This document shows positions 35,609 through 43,711 of a stretch of DNA of 43,711 bases, piece by piece. Each line of letters opens with the position of its first letter. The stretch's first letter is position 1. The notes under the pieces were generated by a model that searched no databases, was not told the DNA's origin, and saw only the letters and a list, made by a program, of their open reading frames with translations. Both the position numbers and the translations under genes were made by a program. This DNA comes from Gammaproteobacteria bacterium (GTDB lineage Bacteria > Pseudomonadota > Gammaproteobacteria > Chromatiales > Chromatiaceae): assembly GCA_011389885.1 (NCBI GenBank), contig JAABTK010000034.1, forward strand, positions 1 through 43,711. Direction: 5' to 3'.

Positions 35609-36781
35609 ATGCCCTTGTCAAACAGCCTGCATCCCCGCGCCCCGCGCTTCGTCGTAGGCGCGCCCGCGCTCCTGCTCCTGCTGCTGGCGGCCGCGCCGGC
35701 CCTCGCCGTAGTGGCCACGCCCTCGCCGCCCGAGCTTTCCGCCCGCGGCTACCTGCTGGTGGATTTCGACAGCGGCCGCGTGCTCGCCTCAAAGAACCCG
35801 GATCAGGCCCTGGAGCCCGCCAGCCTGACCAAGATCATGACCGCCTATGTGTTGTTCCATGAAATCACCTCCGGCAAGGTGGACCCCGCGCAAGAGGTCG
35901 TCATCAGCGAAAAGGCCTGGCGCACCGGCGGCTCGCGCATGTTCATCGAGGTAGGCAAAAAGGTCACGGTGGACGACCTGCTCAAGGGCATGGTCATCCA
36001 ATCCGGCAACGATGCCAGCGTGGCCCTGGCCGAGCATGTCGCCGGCGCCGAAGAGGCCTTCGCCGAACTGATGAACGCGCATGCGCGCCGCCTGGGCATG
36101 CGCAACACCCACTTCACCAACAGCACCGGCCTGCCCGACGAAGAACTCTACACCACCGTTGCAGACATGGCCCTGCTGGCCGCCGCCATGATTCGCGAAT
36201 TCCCCGAGATGTACAAACTCTATGCGGTCAAGGAGTTCACCTTTAACGAAATCAAGCAGCACAACCGCAACCGCCTGCTGTGGCGCGACGACTCGGTGGA
36301 CGGCATCAAGACCGGCCACACCCAGGCCGCGGGCTATTGCCTGGTGGCCTCGGCCAAACGCGACGGCATGCGTCTGATTTCGGTGATCATGGGCACCGAC
36401 TCCGAGAACACCCGCGCCCGCGAAAGCCAGGCCCTGCTGAACTACGGTTTCCGCTTCTTCGAAACCCGCCGCCTCTACGGTCCCGGCGCCGAAGTGACCC
36501 GAAGCCGGGTCTGGAAGGGGGCCCAAGAGCAACTGAGCGTGGGCGTGAACCGCGCCTTATTCATCACTGTGCCGGCCGGGGCCTATGACCAGGTCAAGGC
36601 GGAACAGCGCATCGAAGGCCGTCTCACCGCGCCCCTGCAACAGGGTGAAAAAGTGGGCGAACTGCGGCTGAGCCTGGAAGGCGAGGCGCTCGAAGAGACC
36701 GACCTGCTGGCCCTGGAATCCGTGCCCGAGGGCAGCCTGTGGCAGCAGGCCAAAGACGCGGTGTTACTGTGGCTGGAGTAA
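35609..36781 (+). CDS. dacA: D-alanyl-D-alanine carboxypeptidase (PBP5/6 type)
   Basis: 390 residues. Removes the terminal D-Ala from stem peptides in the periplasm. Signal peptide about 1-33; SxxK at S72-K75 (ASLTKIM), SGN at 132-134 and K234-T-G (GIKTGHTQ); C-terminal PBP5 beta domain (about 285-375) and an amphipathic membrane-anchoring tail (WQQAKDAVLLWLE). All active-site boxes present. Follows rlpA after 18 bases; its last 13 bases overlap the chosen dat start. Confidence 0.95.
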   Translation: MPLSNSLHPRAPRFVVGAPALLLLLLAAAPALAVVATPSPPELSARGYLLVDFDSGRVLASKNPDQALEPASLTKIMTAYVLFHEITSGKVDPAQEVVISEKAWRTGGSRMFIEVGKKVTVDDLLKGMVIQSGNDASVALAEHVAGAEEAFAELMNAHARRLGMRNTHFTNSTGLPDEELYTTVADMALLAAAMIREFPEMYKLYAVKEFTFNEIKQHNRNRLLWRDDSVDGIKTGHTQAAGYCLVASAKRDGMRLISVIMGTDSENTRARESQALLNYGFRFFETRRLYGPGAEVTRSRVWKGAQEQLSVGVNRALFITVPAGAYDQVKAEQRIEGRLTAPLQQGEKVGELRLSLEGEALEETDLLALESVPEGSLWQQAKDAVLLWLE

Positions 36782-37662
36782 ACCCAGAAAGCGCGGTTGA
36801 CCCCAAGGTCTATCTCAACGGCCGCTACCTCCCGCTATCCGAGGCCTGCGTGCCGGTAATGGACCGCGGCTTTCTGTTCGGCGACGGGGTGTACGAGGTC
36901 ATTCCCGCCTACGGCGGCCGGCTGTTCCGGTTGCACGAACACCTCGAACGGCTCGAAGCCAGCCTCCAGGCCATCGGCATGGCGCCGCCGCTGGCCATCG
37001 ATGCCTGGCCGGCCCGGCTGACGCCGCTGATCGAACCCTTCGACGGCGCCGACTGCTCGGTCTACCTCCAAATCACCCGCGGCGTGGCGCCCTATCGTGA
37101 CCACCTGCCCTCTGCGGGGCTAACGCCTACGGTGTTCGCCATGGGCAGCGCCATCCCGACCCCGAATCCGACCCTATTCGAGACCGGCGCCCGGGCCGTC
37201 ACCACCGAAGACCTGCGCTGGGGCCGCTGCGACATCAAGGCCATCACCCTGCTAGCGGCAGTCATGGCCCGCCTGGAGGCCAACGAAAAGGGCGGCCTGG
37301 AGGCGATCCTCATCCGCGACGGCTTCGCCACCGAAGGCGCGGCCAGCAACCTCTTTGTAGTGCGCGACGGGCGCCTCATCACCCCGCCCAAGAGCCGGCT
37401 GCTGCTGCCCGGCATCACCCGCGACTTGGTGCTGGAACTGGCCCGACTGCACGACCTGCCCTACGCCGAAGAAGCCATACCGCTCGACTACCTCCGCCAA
37501 GCAGACGAAGTCTGGCTCACCTCGTCCACCAAAGAAGTGCTCCCCGTCACCCGCCTAGACGACCAAACCATAGGCAACGCCAGCCCCGGCCCCCGCTTCC
37601 GCCAAATGCGCCAACACTACGCCACCTACAAAGAACGCATCCGCCGTGGGGAGGTGGTTTGA
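36769..37662 (+). CDS. dat: D-amino-acid aminotransferase (class IV PLP)
   Basis: 297 residues. Class IV PLP fold; probable D-alanine/D-glutamate transaminase by context next to dacA. Landmarks: VYLNGRYLPLSEACVPVMDR, GFLFGDGVYEVIPAYGGRLF, catalytic Lys in RCDIKAITLL, EGAASNLFVV and WLTSSTKEVLPV. The branched-chain enzyme IlvE is an alternative, but the short length and DRGFLFGDGVYE favour D-amino-acid type. Start uncertain: GTG 36769 was chosen as a short overlap with dacA; GTG 36739 would add ten residues; neither has a strong ribosome site. Confidence 0.88.
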   Translation: MAGVNPESAVDPKVYLNGRYLPLSEACVPVMDRGFLFGDGVYEVIPAYGGRLFRLHEHLERLEASLQAIGMAPPLAIDAWPARLTPLIEPFDGADCSVYLQITRGVAPYRDHLPSAGLTPTVFAMGSAIPTPNPTLFETGARAVTTEDLRWGRCDIKAITLLAAVMARLEANEKGGLEAILIRDGFATEGAASNLFVVRDGRLITPPKSRLLLPGITRDLVLELARLHDLPYAEEAIPLDYLRQADEVWLTSSTKEVLPVTRLDDQTIGNASPGPRFRQMRQHYATYKERIRRGEVV

Positions 37663-37666
37663 AATT

Positions 37667-37712
37667 AGGAGCCAGGAGCGAGGAGCCAGGAGCGAGGAGC
37701 GAGGAGCGAGGA
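37667..37712. repeat. 7-bp tandem array (AGGAGCC/AGGAGCG), six units plus partial
   Basis: Six heptamers in perfect register begin five bases after the dat stop; the seventh base alternates C or G. The array is intergenic. Confidence 0.9.
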
Positions 37713-37764
37713 AAAGCTTCTAAAGGATGCCGAGAAGAACCCAGCATCAAGCCCCCAGTGACAG

Positions 37765-37811
37765 GGTGCGTTAGGCGCGCCGGCTAACCCATCCGCGCGC
37801 CGTAACGCACC
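37765..37811. repeat. REP-like hairpin between two heptamer arrays
   Basis: GGTGCGTTA (37765-37773) pairs exactly with TAACGCACC (37803-37811), and an inner GGCGCGC pairs with GCGCGCC with one bulged base. The GGTGCGTTA...TAACGCACC type is a known widespread dispersed palindrome in proteobacteria. It could also act as a bidirectional transcription barrier after dat, though no T-run follows. Confidence 0.7.
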
Positions 37812-37818
37812 ATTCCCG

Positions 37819-37895
37819 ACCCAGAACCCAGAACTCAGCACTAACCACTCAGCACACAGCACACAGCACTCAGAGTTTAGCACTCAGAACTCAAA
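37819..37895. repeat. 7-bp tandem array (ACTCAGC/ACTCAGA variants), eleven units
   Basis: Eleven consecutive heptamers in register: two ACCCAGA, then ACTCAGC, ACTAACC, ACTCAGC, two ACACAGC, ACTCAGA, GTTTAGC, ACTCAGA, ACTCAAA. The array ends eight bases before the ybeD ATG, in the place where a ribosome site would be expected. Confidence 0.85.
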
Positions 37896-37903
37896 ACCAA
37901 ACC

Positions 37904-38176
37904 ATGCCGCAAAATAATGAAGATTCCGCTTTCGACTTTCCGTGTGATTTTACCGTTAAGGCCATGGGTCTGGCGGAGCCGGGATTCGATGCCTTGGTGG
38001 TGGAGATCGTGCGCCGCCATGCCCCCGATTTGAGCGAGGGCGCGGTGCGCTCGCGTCCTAGCCGTAACGGTAAATATGTTTCGGTGAGCGTGGTCATTCA
38101 GGCGCGGAGCCGGGCTCAGCTCGATGCCATTTACCACGATCTCACCGCCCATGAACGGGTGTTAATGCGGCTTTGA
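37904..38176 (+). CDS. ybeD: YbeD family protein (DUF493)
   Basis: 90 residues, matching YbeD/DUF493 (E. coli 87): [13 protein letters not shown], the C-terminal [20 protein letters not shown] and ending HERVLMRL. Ferredoxin-like fold; a regulatory role in lipoate metabolism is suspected from its universal position before lipB. ATG 37904 has no Shine-Dalgarno; the preceding bases are the tail of the ACTCAGC array. Confidence 0.93.
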   Translation: MPQNNEDSAFDFPCDFTVKAMGLAEPGFDALVVEIVRRHAPDLSEGAVRSRPSRNGKYVSVSVVIQARSRAQLDAIYHDLTAHERVLMRL

Positions 38177-38237
38177 AGAGCCTGGCCCCAACCGGCGCAC
38201 CGCCCGTCCCGGCGCTCGGTGCAATGCGGCGTCCCGG

Positions 38238-38861
38238 ATGAACGACCTAACCCCCTTAATCCGGCGCCTCGGCCGGCGGCCTTACCGGCCCGTGCTGGAG
38301 GCGATGGCCGCCTTCACCGAGGCCCGCGGACCCGCAACCCCGGACGAAATCTGGCTGCTGGAACACGCGCCGGTTTTCACCCTGGGTCGCGCCGGCGACC
38401 CCGCGCATATCCTCGACCCCGGGGATATTCCGGTGGAGCGGGTGGACCGCGGCGGGCAAGTGACCTACCACGGCCCGGGGCAACTGGTGGTCTACACCCT
38501 GTTAGACATCAAGCGCCGCGGCCTCGGGGTGAAGGCGCTGGTGGCGCGGCTGGAACAGGCGGTGATCGCCTTCCTCGCCGCCGAGGGCATTCGCGCCGGC
38601 CTGCGCCCCGGCGCCCCGGGGGTCTATGTGGAAGGCGCCAAAATCGCCGCCCTGGGCCTGCGCATCCGCCGCGGTTGCAGCTATCACGGCCTCAGCCTCA
38701 ATGTGGCCCCGGAGCTTGCGGAGTTTCGCCGCATCAACCCCTGCGGCTACCCGGACCTCGCGGTCACCTCCCTGCAAGCCCTGGGGGCGGAGCGCACCCT
38801 CGACGAGGCCGCCGCCGCCTTTCTGCCCCACCTGCTGCAAACCCTGGACGCAGCGCGGTAA
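38238..38861 (+). CDS. lipB: Octanoyl-ACP:protein N-octanoyltransferase LipB
   Basis: 207 residues. LipB moves octanoate from ACP onto lipoyl domains. [16 protein letters not shown], catalytic K135 (GAKIAALG) and C169 (INPCGYPD) occur at exactly the residue numbers known for E. coli LipB. The usual next gene, lipA, is not present; a GGDEF/EAL gene follows instead. ATG 38238 has only a weak ribosome site. Follows ybeD after 61 bases. Confidence 0.95.
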   Translation: MNDLTPLIRRLGRRPYRPVLEAMAAFTEARGPATPDEIWLLEHAPVFTLGRAGDPAHILDPGDIPVERVDRGGQVTYHGPGQLVVYTLLDIKRRGLGVKALVARLEQAVIAFLAAEGIRAGLRPGAPGVYVEGAKIAALGLRIRRGCSYHGLSLNVAPELAEFRRINPCGYPDLAVTSLQALGAERTLDEAAAAFLPHLLQTLDAAR

Positions 38862-38873
38862 CGCAGGATTCGC

Positions 38874-38904
38874 TTGGCCCCGCCGGGGGGAAAGGGGCTA
38901 CAAT
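38874..38904 (+). promoter_or_regulatory. Possible promoter very close to the GGDEF/EAL start
   Basis: TACAAT (38899-38904) with a weak TTGGCC (38874-38879, 19-base spacer). A start about seven bases on would fall near 38911, three bases from the ATG, giving a nearly leaderless message. No ribosome site lies at normal distance from the ATG. Confidence 0.3.
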
Positions 38905-38913
38905 CCCTGAATT

Positions 38914-41316
38914 ATGCCGAAAATCCAAACTTCAAAGCTCGGCCTGTGGCTAAGCGCCGCTTGGACGCTGTTGATCGCCCTATCCCTGGGCTTCAACTTG
39001 AGCGCAATCCGCGAGGCGACGCTCAAGGCCGCCCAGGTCACGGCCGCCGCCAGCATCGACAAAGACATCGTCTACCGGCTGTGGAACGCCCGTCATGGCG
39101 GGGTCTATGTCCCGCGCTCGGGAATCGGCATCCCCAACCCCTATCTGGAGATCCCCAACCGCGACTTGGTCACCGAGCACGGCCTGGAACTCACCATGAT
39201 GAACCCGGCCTACATGACCCGCCAGGTATTCGAAATGGCCGAGGAGCGCATCGGCCTCAAGTCCCACATCACCAGCCTGCGCCCGCTGAACCCCGACAAC
39301 GCGGCGGACCCCTGGGAAACGGCGGCCCTCGAACGCTTCAATCAAGGCGCGACCGAAGTGGGCGGCCCCTACCGCGACCCCCAAGGCGCCTGGTACCGCC
39401 TTATGCGCCCCTTGCCGGTAGAGCGCGCCTGCATGCCCTGTCACCGCAAACAGGGCTATGCCATCGGCCAGGTGCGCGGCGGCATTAGCGTCAAGGTGCC
39501 GCTATCGGCCTTTGCCGCGAGCCAGCGCCGCCAGATGCTCAATATCAGCGCCGGGCACGGCGGCCTCTGGTTACTCGGCCTGTTCGGCATCGGCGCCGGC
39601 GGGCGCTACGCCCGCCAGCGCCGCGAGGCCGAACTGGCGGCCGAGGTGAGTCGCAAGGAACAATCCGCACTGCAACTGGTGATGGACGGCGTGGCCGAAT
39701 CCATTCTGCTGATCGACGCCGACTACCGAATCCGCATGGCCAACCCCGCCGCGCGGCGGTTTCACGGCCGCGACGACTTGGTGGGCGCGGACTGCCATCG
39801 GGTCATCCATGGCCTGGATCGCCCCTGCCCCGAGGCGGGCTGCGAGACCTGCCCGCTGCACGAGGTGCGCGACCAAGGCAAACCCGTGGTGCTCACCCAC
39901 GAACACCGACGCGGAGACGGCGAAGCGCGCATCGTGGAACTCCTGGCCACCCCGTTGCGGGACGACAGCGGCGCCTTTAACGGCATGATCAAGGTCTCGC
40001 GTGACGTCACCGCCCGGGTGCAGGCCGAGCGCGACCTGCGGCACCTGGCCCACCATGACCCCTTGACCCAGTTGCCGAACCGCATGCGCTTCGAAGGCGC
40101 CCTGCAAAAATTCTTCGCAGGAGGCGCCGCCGAGGTCGGGCTCACGGTGCTATTCATCGGTCTCGACCGCTTCAAGAAGATCAACGACACCCTCGGCCAC
40201 CGCATCGGCGACCGGGTGCTGCAAATCGTGGCCCAGCGGCTGCGGCGGGTGATCGAAGACACCCACCTGCTGGCGCGCTTCGGCGGCGACGAATTCACCG
40301 TCCTGTTAGCGGGCGCCCAAACCCGCAGGGAATTGCTGGAACTGGTGCGCCGCATCCTCACCGAGCTGGAGCAGACCATCAACCTCCAAGGCTACGAGCT
40401 ATTCGTCAGCGCCAGCATCGGCATCGCCTCCCACCCCCGTGACGGCGACACCATCACCCACCTGATGAAGAGCGCCGACACCGCACTTTTTCGGGCCAAG
40501 GGCCTCGGCCGGGGCAGCTACCAGTTCTATGACAAAGACAATGACCAGCTCGCCCTGCAGCGCCTGCAACTGGAGGCCGCGCTACGCACCGCCGTGAAAG
40601 AGGATACGCTGCAAGTGGTCTATCAGCCCCAGGTAGCGGCCGACAGCGGCGTTATCCAAAGCGTCGAAGCGCTCAGCCGCTGGACCCACCCGCAACTCGG
40701 GGCCATCTCCCCGGCCGAGTTCATCCCCATTGCCGAAGAAACCGGCCTAATCGTCGAGTTGGGGCGCCAAGTGCTGCGCAAGGCCTGCGCCCAAGCCAAG
40801 CGCTGGCTCGACGCCGGACACCCGGTGCGGGTAGCGGTCAATGTCTCCACCCGCCAACTGCTGCGCATCGACCTCTGCCAAGAAGTCGACCGCATCCTCA
40901 ATCAAACCGGCCTGCCGGGGCGCCTGCTGGAGATCGAAATCACCGAAAGCGCCATTATGCAGAACATAGAATCCACCGCCGCCGTCCTGACCCGACTGCG
41001 CGAACTCGACGTCTCAGTGGCAGTGGACGACTTCGGCACCGGCTACTCCTCCCTCAACTACCTCAAGCAACTGCCGCTCAATGCACTAAAAATCGACCAA
41101 TCCTTCGTGCGTGAACTGCCCCGGCTAGAGGCCGACAAGGCCGTCGTCAAGACCATCATCAGCCTAGCCAAAAACCTCGACCTGCTGGTGATCGCCGAGG
41201 GCGTGGAACAGCAAAGCCAGCGCGACTACCTCGCCGACCACGGCTGCGACCTCTTGCAAGGCTACCTCTTCAGCCGCCCAGCGCCCCCCGAGGCCATCGA
41301 GCGCGAATTCTTCTAG
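38914..41316 (+). CDS. Membrane PAS-GGDEF-EAL protein with c-type heme motif in the sensor domain
   Basis: 800 residues. Membrane segment about 8-28; periplasmic Tll0287-like (DUF3365) sensor domain about 35-200 carrying CMPCH (173-177), a c-type heme attachment motif; second membrane segment about 210-228; cysteine-rich PAS domain (about 250-370; C294, C305, C310, C313 in the HG..RPC..GC..CPL pattern); GGDEF domain with intact RFGGDEF (455-461); EAL domain with SVEALSRW (583-590), DDFGTGYSSLNYL and IAEGVEQ. Both cyclase and phosphodiesterase signatures look complete, so it may make or break c-di-GMP in response to redox, O2 or NO sensed by the heme (inference). It stands where lipA is often found. 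Confidence 0.92.
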   Translation: MPKIQTSKLGLWLSAAWTLLIALSLGFNLSAIREATLKAAQVTAAASIDKDIVYRLWNARHGGVYVPRSGIGIPNPYLEIPNRDLVTEHGLELTMMNPAYMTRQVFEMAEERIGLKSHITSLRPLNPDNAADPWETAALERFNQGATEVGGPYRDPQGAWYRLMRPLPVERACMPCHRKQGYAIGQVRGGISVKVPLSAFAASQRRQMLNISAGHGGLWLLGLFGIGAGGRYARQRREAELAAEVSRKEQSALQLVMDGVAESILLIDADYRIRMANPAARRFHGRDDLVGADCHRVIHGLDRPCPEAGCETCPLHEVRDQGKPVVLTHEHRRGDGEARIVELLATPLRDDSGAFNGMIKVSRDVTARVQAERDLRHLAHHDPLTQLPNRMRFEGALQKFFAGGAAEVGLTVLFIGLDRFKKINDTLGHRIGDRVLQIVAQRLRRVIEDTHLLARFGGDEFTVLLAGAQTRRELLELVRRILTELEQTINLQGYELFVSASIGIASHPRDGDTITHLMKSADTALFRAKGLGRGSYQFYDKDNDQLALQRLQLEAALRTAVKEDTLQVVYQPQVAADSGVIQSVEALSRWTHPQLGAISPAEFIPIAEETGLIVELGRQVLRKACAQAKRWLDAGHPVRVAVNVSTRQLLRIDLCQEVDRILNQTGLPGRLLEIEITESAIMQNIESTAAVLTRLRELDVSVAVDDFGTGYSSLNYLKQLPLNALKIDQSFVRELPRLEADKAVVKTIISLAKNLDLLVIAEGVEQQSQRDYLADHGCDLLQGYLFSRPAPPEAIEREFF

Positions 41317-41577
41317 TACAGCCGCGCCTAAGTATCGCAAACAACCCAGGCGTTTTCGGAGTACCGAGCCCACGAAAAACCGCACAGCCCGCGCGCTGTA
41401 CTCCAGCCGGCTAGGCTAGGCCGGAGCGGCGACCAGGCATCCCCTCCCGGGAACGCAGGGACGCTCAAACAAAACCGCCTTCGCGCCCTCTGCGTTCCTA
41501 AATGGCGTTGTTTCCGTGATTTGTGCGCAGCCGTACTAGCGCGCCAGGAAGCCAAAAAAACACCAACAACGCCCTGG
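41317..41577. repeat. Convergent intergenic gap made of dispersed repeat sequence
   Basis: Between the convergent EAL and beta-helix genes. AACCCAGGCGTTTTCGGA (41343-41360) matches 4686-4703. CACAGCCCGCGCGCTGTA (41383-41400) matches the 24859 palindrome region. CCGCCTTCGCG, CCCTCTGCGTTCC and AAATGGCG (about 41476-41510) match 4929-4984. So three blocks of the same repeat family recur in one gap. No clear terminator was seen for either gene. Confidence 0.6.
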
Positions 41578-42948
41578 CTACCCGCCGCCGTTTATCCGCA
41601 GCGCCCCGCCGAAATAGACCCGCGATGCCGGCTTCACGCTCACCAGCGGGGCGGAGAGTTCGAGGCTCGCGCCGGAGAGCACCTGTATGTGGCTCGCCTC
41701 GATGGACACCCCTGAGCGGCATGCCGTGGTCCCACTGCTGAAATCATTGCCGCTCAGGGTCACCGGGCCGGGGTCGGTGCAATCGAGCGCAGTCCCGCCG
41801 GCCGGCCATTCATCGGCGCCGATGTCCATGCCAGCGCCTTGGGGCCGAGCCTCGCCATCGAAATCATCGCTCAGCGCGCTCAGGGTCAGACCCTGATCCA
41901 CCAAATCCGCCACCGCATAGGCGAGATGCAGATCGCCGGCCGCCGGATCCGCGAACCAACCGACGGGGGCGTGCTCATAGTTGCCGCCCACCGAATCCGC
42001 GGCGGCCCCGTCCCGGGCGGTGATGGCGACATTGGTCAGGTTGTTGGCCAGTAGACTCAGCCGCGTGGCCCCCCAACGGTACTCAATGGCATTGGGATAG
42101 CCGCTCAGCAACACCACGGTGTTGTTATAGACGGCGGTGTCGGTGGCGTACTCAAGCCCGATGCCTACATCCGCAAAACCCTCGGTCTCGTCGTTATAAA
42201 TCATGTTGTTGCGAATCACCCCGCCGATGTGACCACGCTCGCCGAGGCCGAAGCCGATGCCGCGGTCGCAGTTATAGATCAGGTTGCGTTCCACCAAGGT
42301 GTCCGAGGCGAAGCTCCAGAAATGGATCGCATGCTCGGCGACACCGGCGGACGGGCTGCGGATCCACCGGAACACATTGTCGCGCACGATCCACCCGGTG
42401 GCCGCATGCGCATCAATGCCGCCAATGTAATACTGCGGCCCGCTGCCCGCGCTGTACTCCAGCAGGCTGTGTTCCAGAACCCCGTAGTCCGAGCTCAGCG
42501 CGGGCTGGTTTTCATCGTAGGCGATCTTGATCATCTGCTCGCCGGTGTCCAGAATATGCAGGTTGCTCAGGGTCATATCGTCCACCCCCGGCTGCGCCTG
42601 CACCGCATGTTGGCTGACATCGCGCAGCGTCAGGTCCCGCGCGGTGAAACCCGAACCGGCCACGTTGAAGACATGGGTCACGCCGCCGCCCATGCCTTGC
42701 CCCCGCAGGATCACCGCGGAGCGGTTGCCGGATTGACTGCGCACGGTGACATCGGCGGCCTCCACCCACAGCATTTGCGTTAAATCGTAGGTCCCGTCCT
42801 GTAACAGGATTTCATTGTCGCCGCCGTTGTTGGCCGCGCTCACCGCAGCCTGTAGCGTGTACACGTCGCCCACTAGGGCGGCGGCCGCCGGGCCGGCGCT
42901 CAGCGCCCCCGCGAACAACAGCGAAAGCTGGATCTTCAAGGTATGCAT
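41578..42948 (-). CDS. Secreted right-handed beta-helix repeat protein
   Basis: 456 residues. Signal peptide MHTLKIQLSLLFAGALSAGP AAA (cleavage about 23-24). The mature part reads as parallel beta-helix turns (PbH1) with repeated N-x-I/V-Y/x-N patterns: VERNLIYNCDRGIGFG, VIRNNMIYNDETEG, AVYNNTVVLLSG. It also has the GQGMGGGVTHVFNVAG region and the ending FDGEARPQGAGMDIGADEW seen in choice-of-anchor or chondroitinase-B-like secreted proteins. After that comes a ~60-residue Cys-containing strand-rich tail. No lyase catalytic residues can be assigned with confidence; it may bind or cut polysaccharide. ATG 42948 is followed upstream by low-complexity intergenic DNA. It stands alone. Confidence 0.8.
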   Translation of the reverse strand: MHTLKIQLSLLFAGALSAGPAAAALVGDVYTLQAAVSAANNGGDNEILLQDGTYDLTQMLWVEAADVTVRSQSGNRSAVILRGQGMGGGVTHVFNVAGSGFTARDLTLRDVSQHAVQAQPGVDDMTLSNLHILDTGEQMIKIAYDENQPALSSDYGVLEHSLLEYSAGSGPQYYIGGIDAHAATGWIVRDNVFRWIRSPSAGVAEHAIHFWSFASDTLVERNLIYNCDRGIGFGLGERGHIGGVIRNNMIYNDETEGFADVGIGLEYATDTAVYNNTVVLLSGYPNAIEYRWGATRLSLLANNLTNVAITARDGAAADSVGGNYEHAPVGWFADPAAGDLHLAYAVADLVDQGLTLSALSDDFDGEARPQGAGMDIGADEWPAGGTALDCTDPGPVTLSGNDFSSGTTACRSGVSIEASHIQVLSGASLELSAPLVSVKPASRVYFGGALRINGGG

Positions 42949-43298
42949 ATCGAGTCCTCAAAAAAACGATGGCCGGGGTAAGCCCGCGCGGGGGATTCGC
43001 GCCCGCTGGCACTATAGACGCCATGCACCCCCTTCGCCTCAAGCCTAGCAAAACGGCGCCAAATAACCGGAAAAAACCCACCCAAGGCGTATTTACACCC
43101 CCCGTGCCCAGTGCGGAACCAGGGGAAACACCGCCCCGGCCCTGGGGGACGCAAAGCACACAGAGGCCGCGCAGGGGTTGTGTTTCCGCGGCCAACGCCG
43201 CCCAACCGCCTGGAGTGCCGCCCTGGGCTGAGCTTGTGGTTGATGCCCCAAACCCGCCTTCCGCCCAGAACGCACCGAGCGACGTTTCGGTTAAAACG
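42949..43298. other. Gap with one CGCAGAGG-type repeat
   Basis: These 350 bases upstream of the beta-helix gene contain GACGCAAAGCACACAGAGG and GCGCAGGGG at about 43149-43178, a diverged member of the dispersed repeat family. Open frames crossing it have no protein character. A promoter for the beta-helix gene should lie at its left end but I could not assign hexamers. Confidence 0.4.
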
Positions 43299-43711
43299 CG
43301 CCTGGCCTAGCATCCGACCGAATGAAGATTCGCGTCCATTCGCGGTTCAATTGCTTTTAAATCCTTGGGTTTATCCTAAACTAAGAACTGAACCGCTAAT
43401 GAACACGAATAAACGCTAATAAAGCGCTCCTTTCCCACCCATTCGGCGGAAAACCACGCCTGGCTTGGTATCTAGCTGGCTCAAAATTCGCGTCCATTCG
43501 CGGTTCAACTGCTTTTAAATCCTTGGGTTCACCCTAAACTAGGCACTGAACCGCTAATGAACACGAATAAACGCTAATAAAGCCCGCCTTTCCCACCCAT
43601 TCGGCGGAAAACTACGCCTGGCTTGGCATCTAGCTGGATCAAAATTCGCGTCCATTCGCGGTTCAACTGCTTTTAAATCCTTGGGTTCACCCTAAACTAG
43701 GCACTGAACCG
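43299..43711. repeat. 158-bp tandem repeat array, about 2.6 copies, runs off the right edge
   Basis: Copies start at 43299, 43457 and 43615 with an exact period of 158 bases; copies 2 and 3 are nearly identical and copy 1 is more diverged. Each unit holds an imperfect inverted repeat: ATTCGCGTCCATTCGCGG with TTCA, facing TGAACCGCTAATGAACACGA (about 17 of 22 positions pair). No spacers differ between units, so it is not CRISPR. No open frame is conserved across units. Confidence 0.9.

Noticed and set aside
43299-43711. CRISPR array at the right edge
   Set aside because: The whole 158-base unit repeats; there are no unique spacers and no cas genes.

Overview
The window looks like a chromosome segment of a high-GC gammaproteobacterium of the Chromatiales/Ectothiorhodospira type. 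This rests on gene order (def-fmt-rsmB-DUF4390-ntrYX-trkAH diverging from LysM-dprA-smg-topA; mreBCD-mrdA-rodA-mltB-rlpA-dacA-dat-ybeD-lipB) and on protein family resemblance; no rRNA or tRNA gene was seen to fix the taxonomy. Most of the window is dense, compact, GC-rich housekeeping DNA.

Layout. 1-5949: an edge region with the 5' part of a transposase-like gene (minus), a cyclic-nucleotide-binding/CPBP-protease fusion (plus), a two-gene SPFH operon (minus), a repeat-filled gap and an AEC permease. 5023-16209 (minus): one tight run read as def, fmt, rsmB, DUF4390, ntrY, ntrX, trkA, trkH, AEC permease, with ATGA/GTGA overlaps, covering protein N-terminus maturation, rRNA methylation, a two-component system and K+ uptake. 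16351-21490 (plus): LysM protein, dprA, smg, topA.

21491-25134 is the accessory island. It holds an AT-rich EcoRV-type restriction-modification pair, whose nuclease gene carries an in-frame TAA at codon 13 of its most natural start, with a perfect 22-bp palindrome upstream. Next to it is a decayed nuclease-like gene broken by two in-frame TAG codons.

25135-27966 (plus): ppa, a YfcE-type phosphodiesterase, moaC, bacteriohemerythrin, engB. A textbook minus-strand terminator at the end of engB marks a possible Spot 42/ErsA-like small RNA at the classic engB-convergent position. 28187-38861 (plus): the elongasome and peptidoglycan cluster (mreB, mreC with an apparent ATT start, mreD, mrdA, rodA, mltB, rlpA, dacA, dat), then ybeD and lipB. 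MreBCD-PBP2-RodA build the side wall, MltB and RlpA cut or bind glycan, DacA trims stem peptides and Dat can supply D-amino acids. 38914-42948: a heme-motif PAS-GGDEF-EAL protein and a secreted beta-helix protein.

Intergenic DNA is unusually rich in repeats: a degenerate CGCAGAGG family at several sites, two 7-bp-period arrays around a REP-like hairpin before ybeD, and a 158-bp tandem array running off the right edge.
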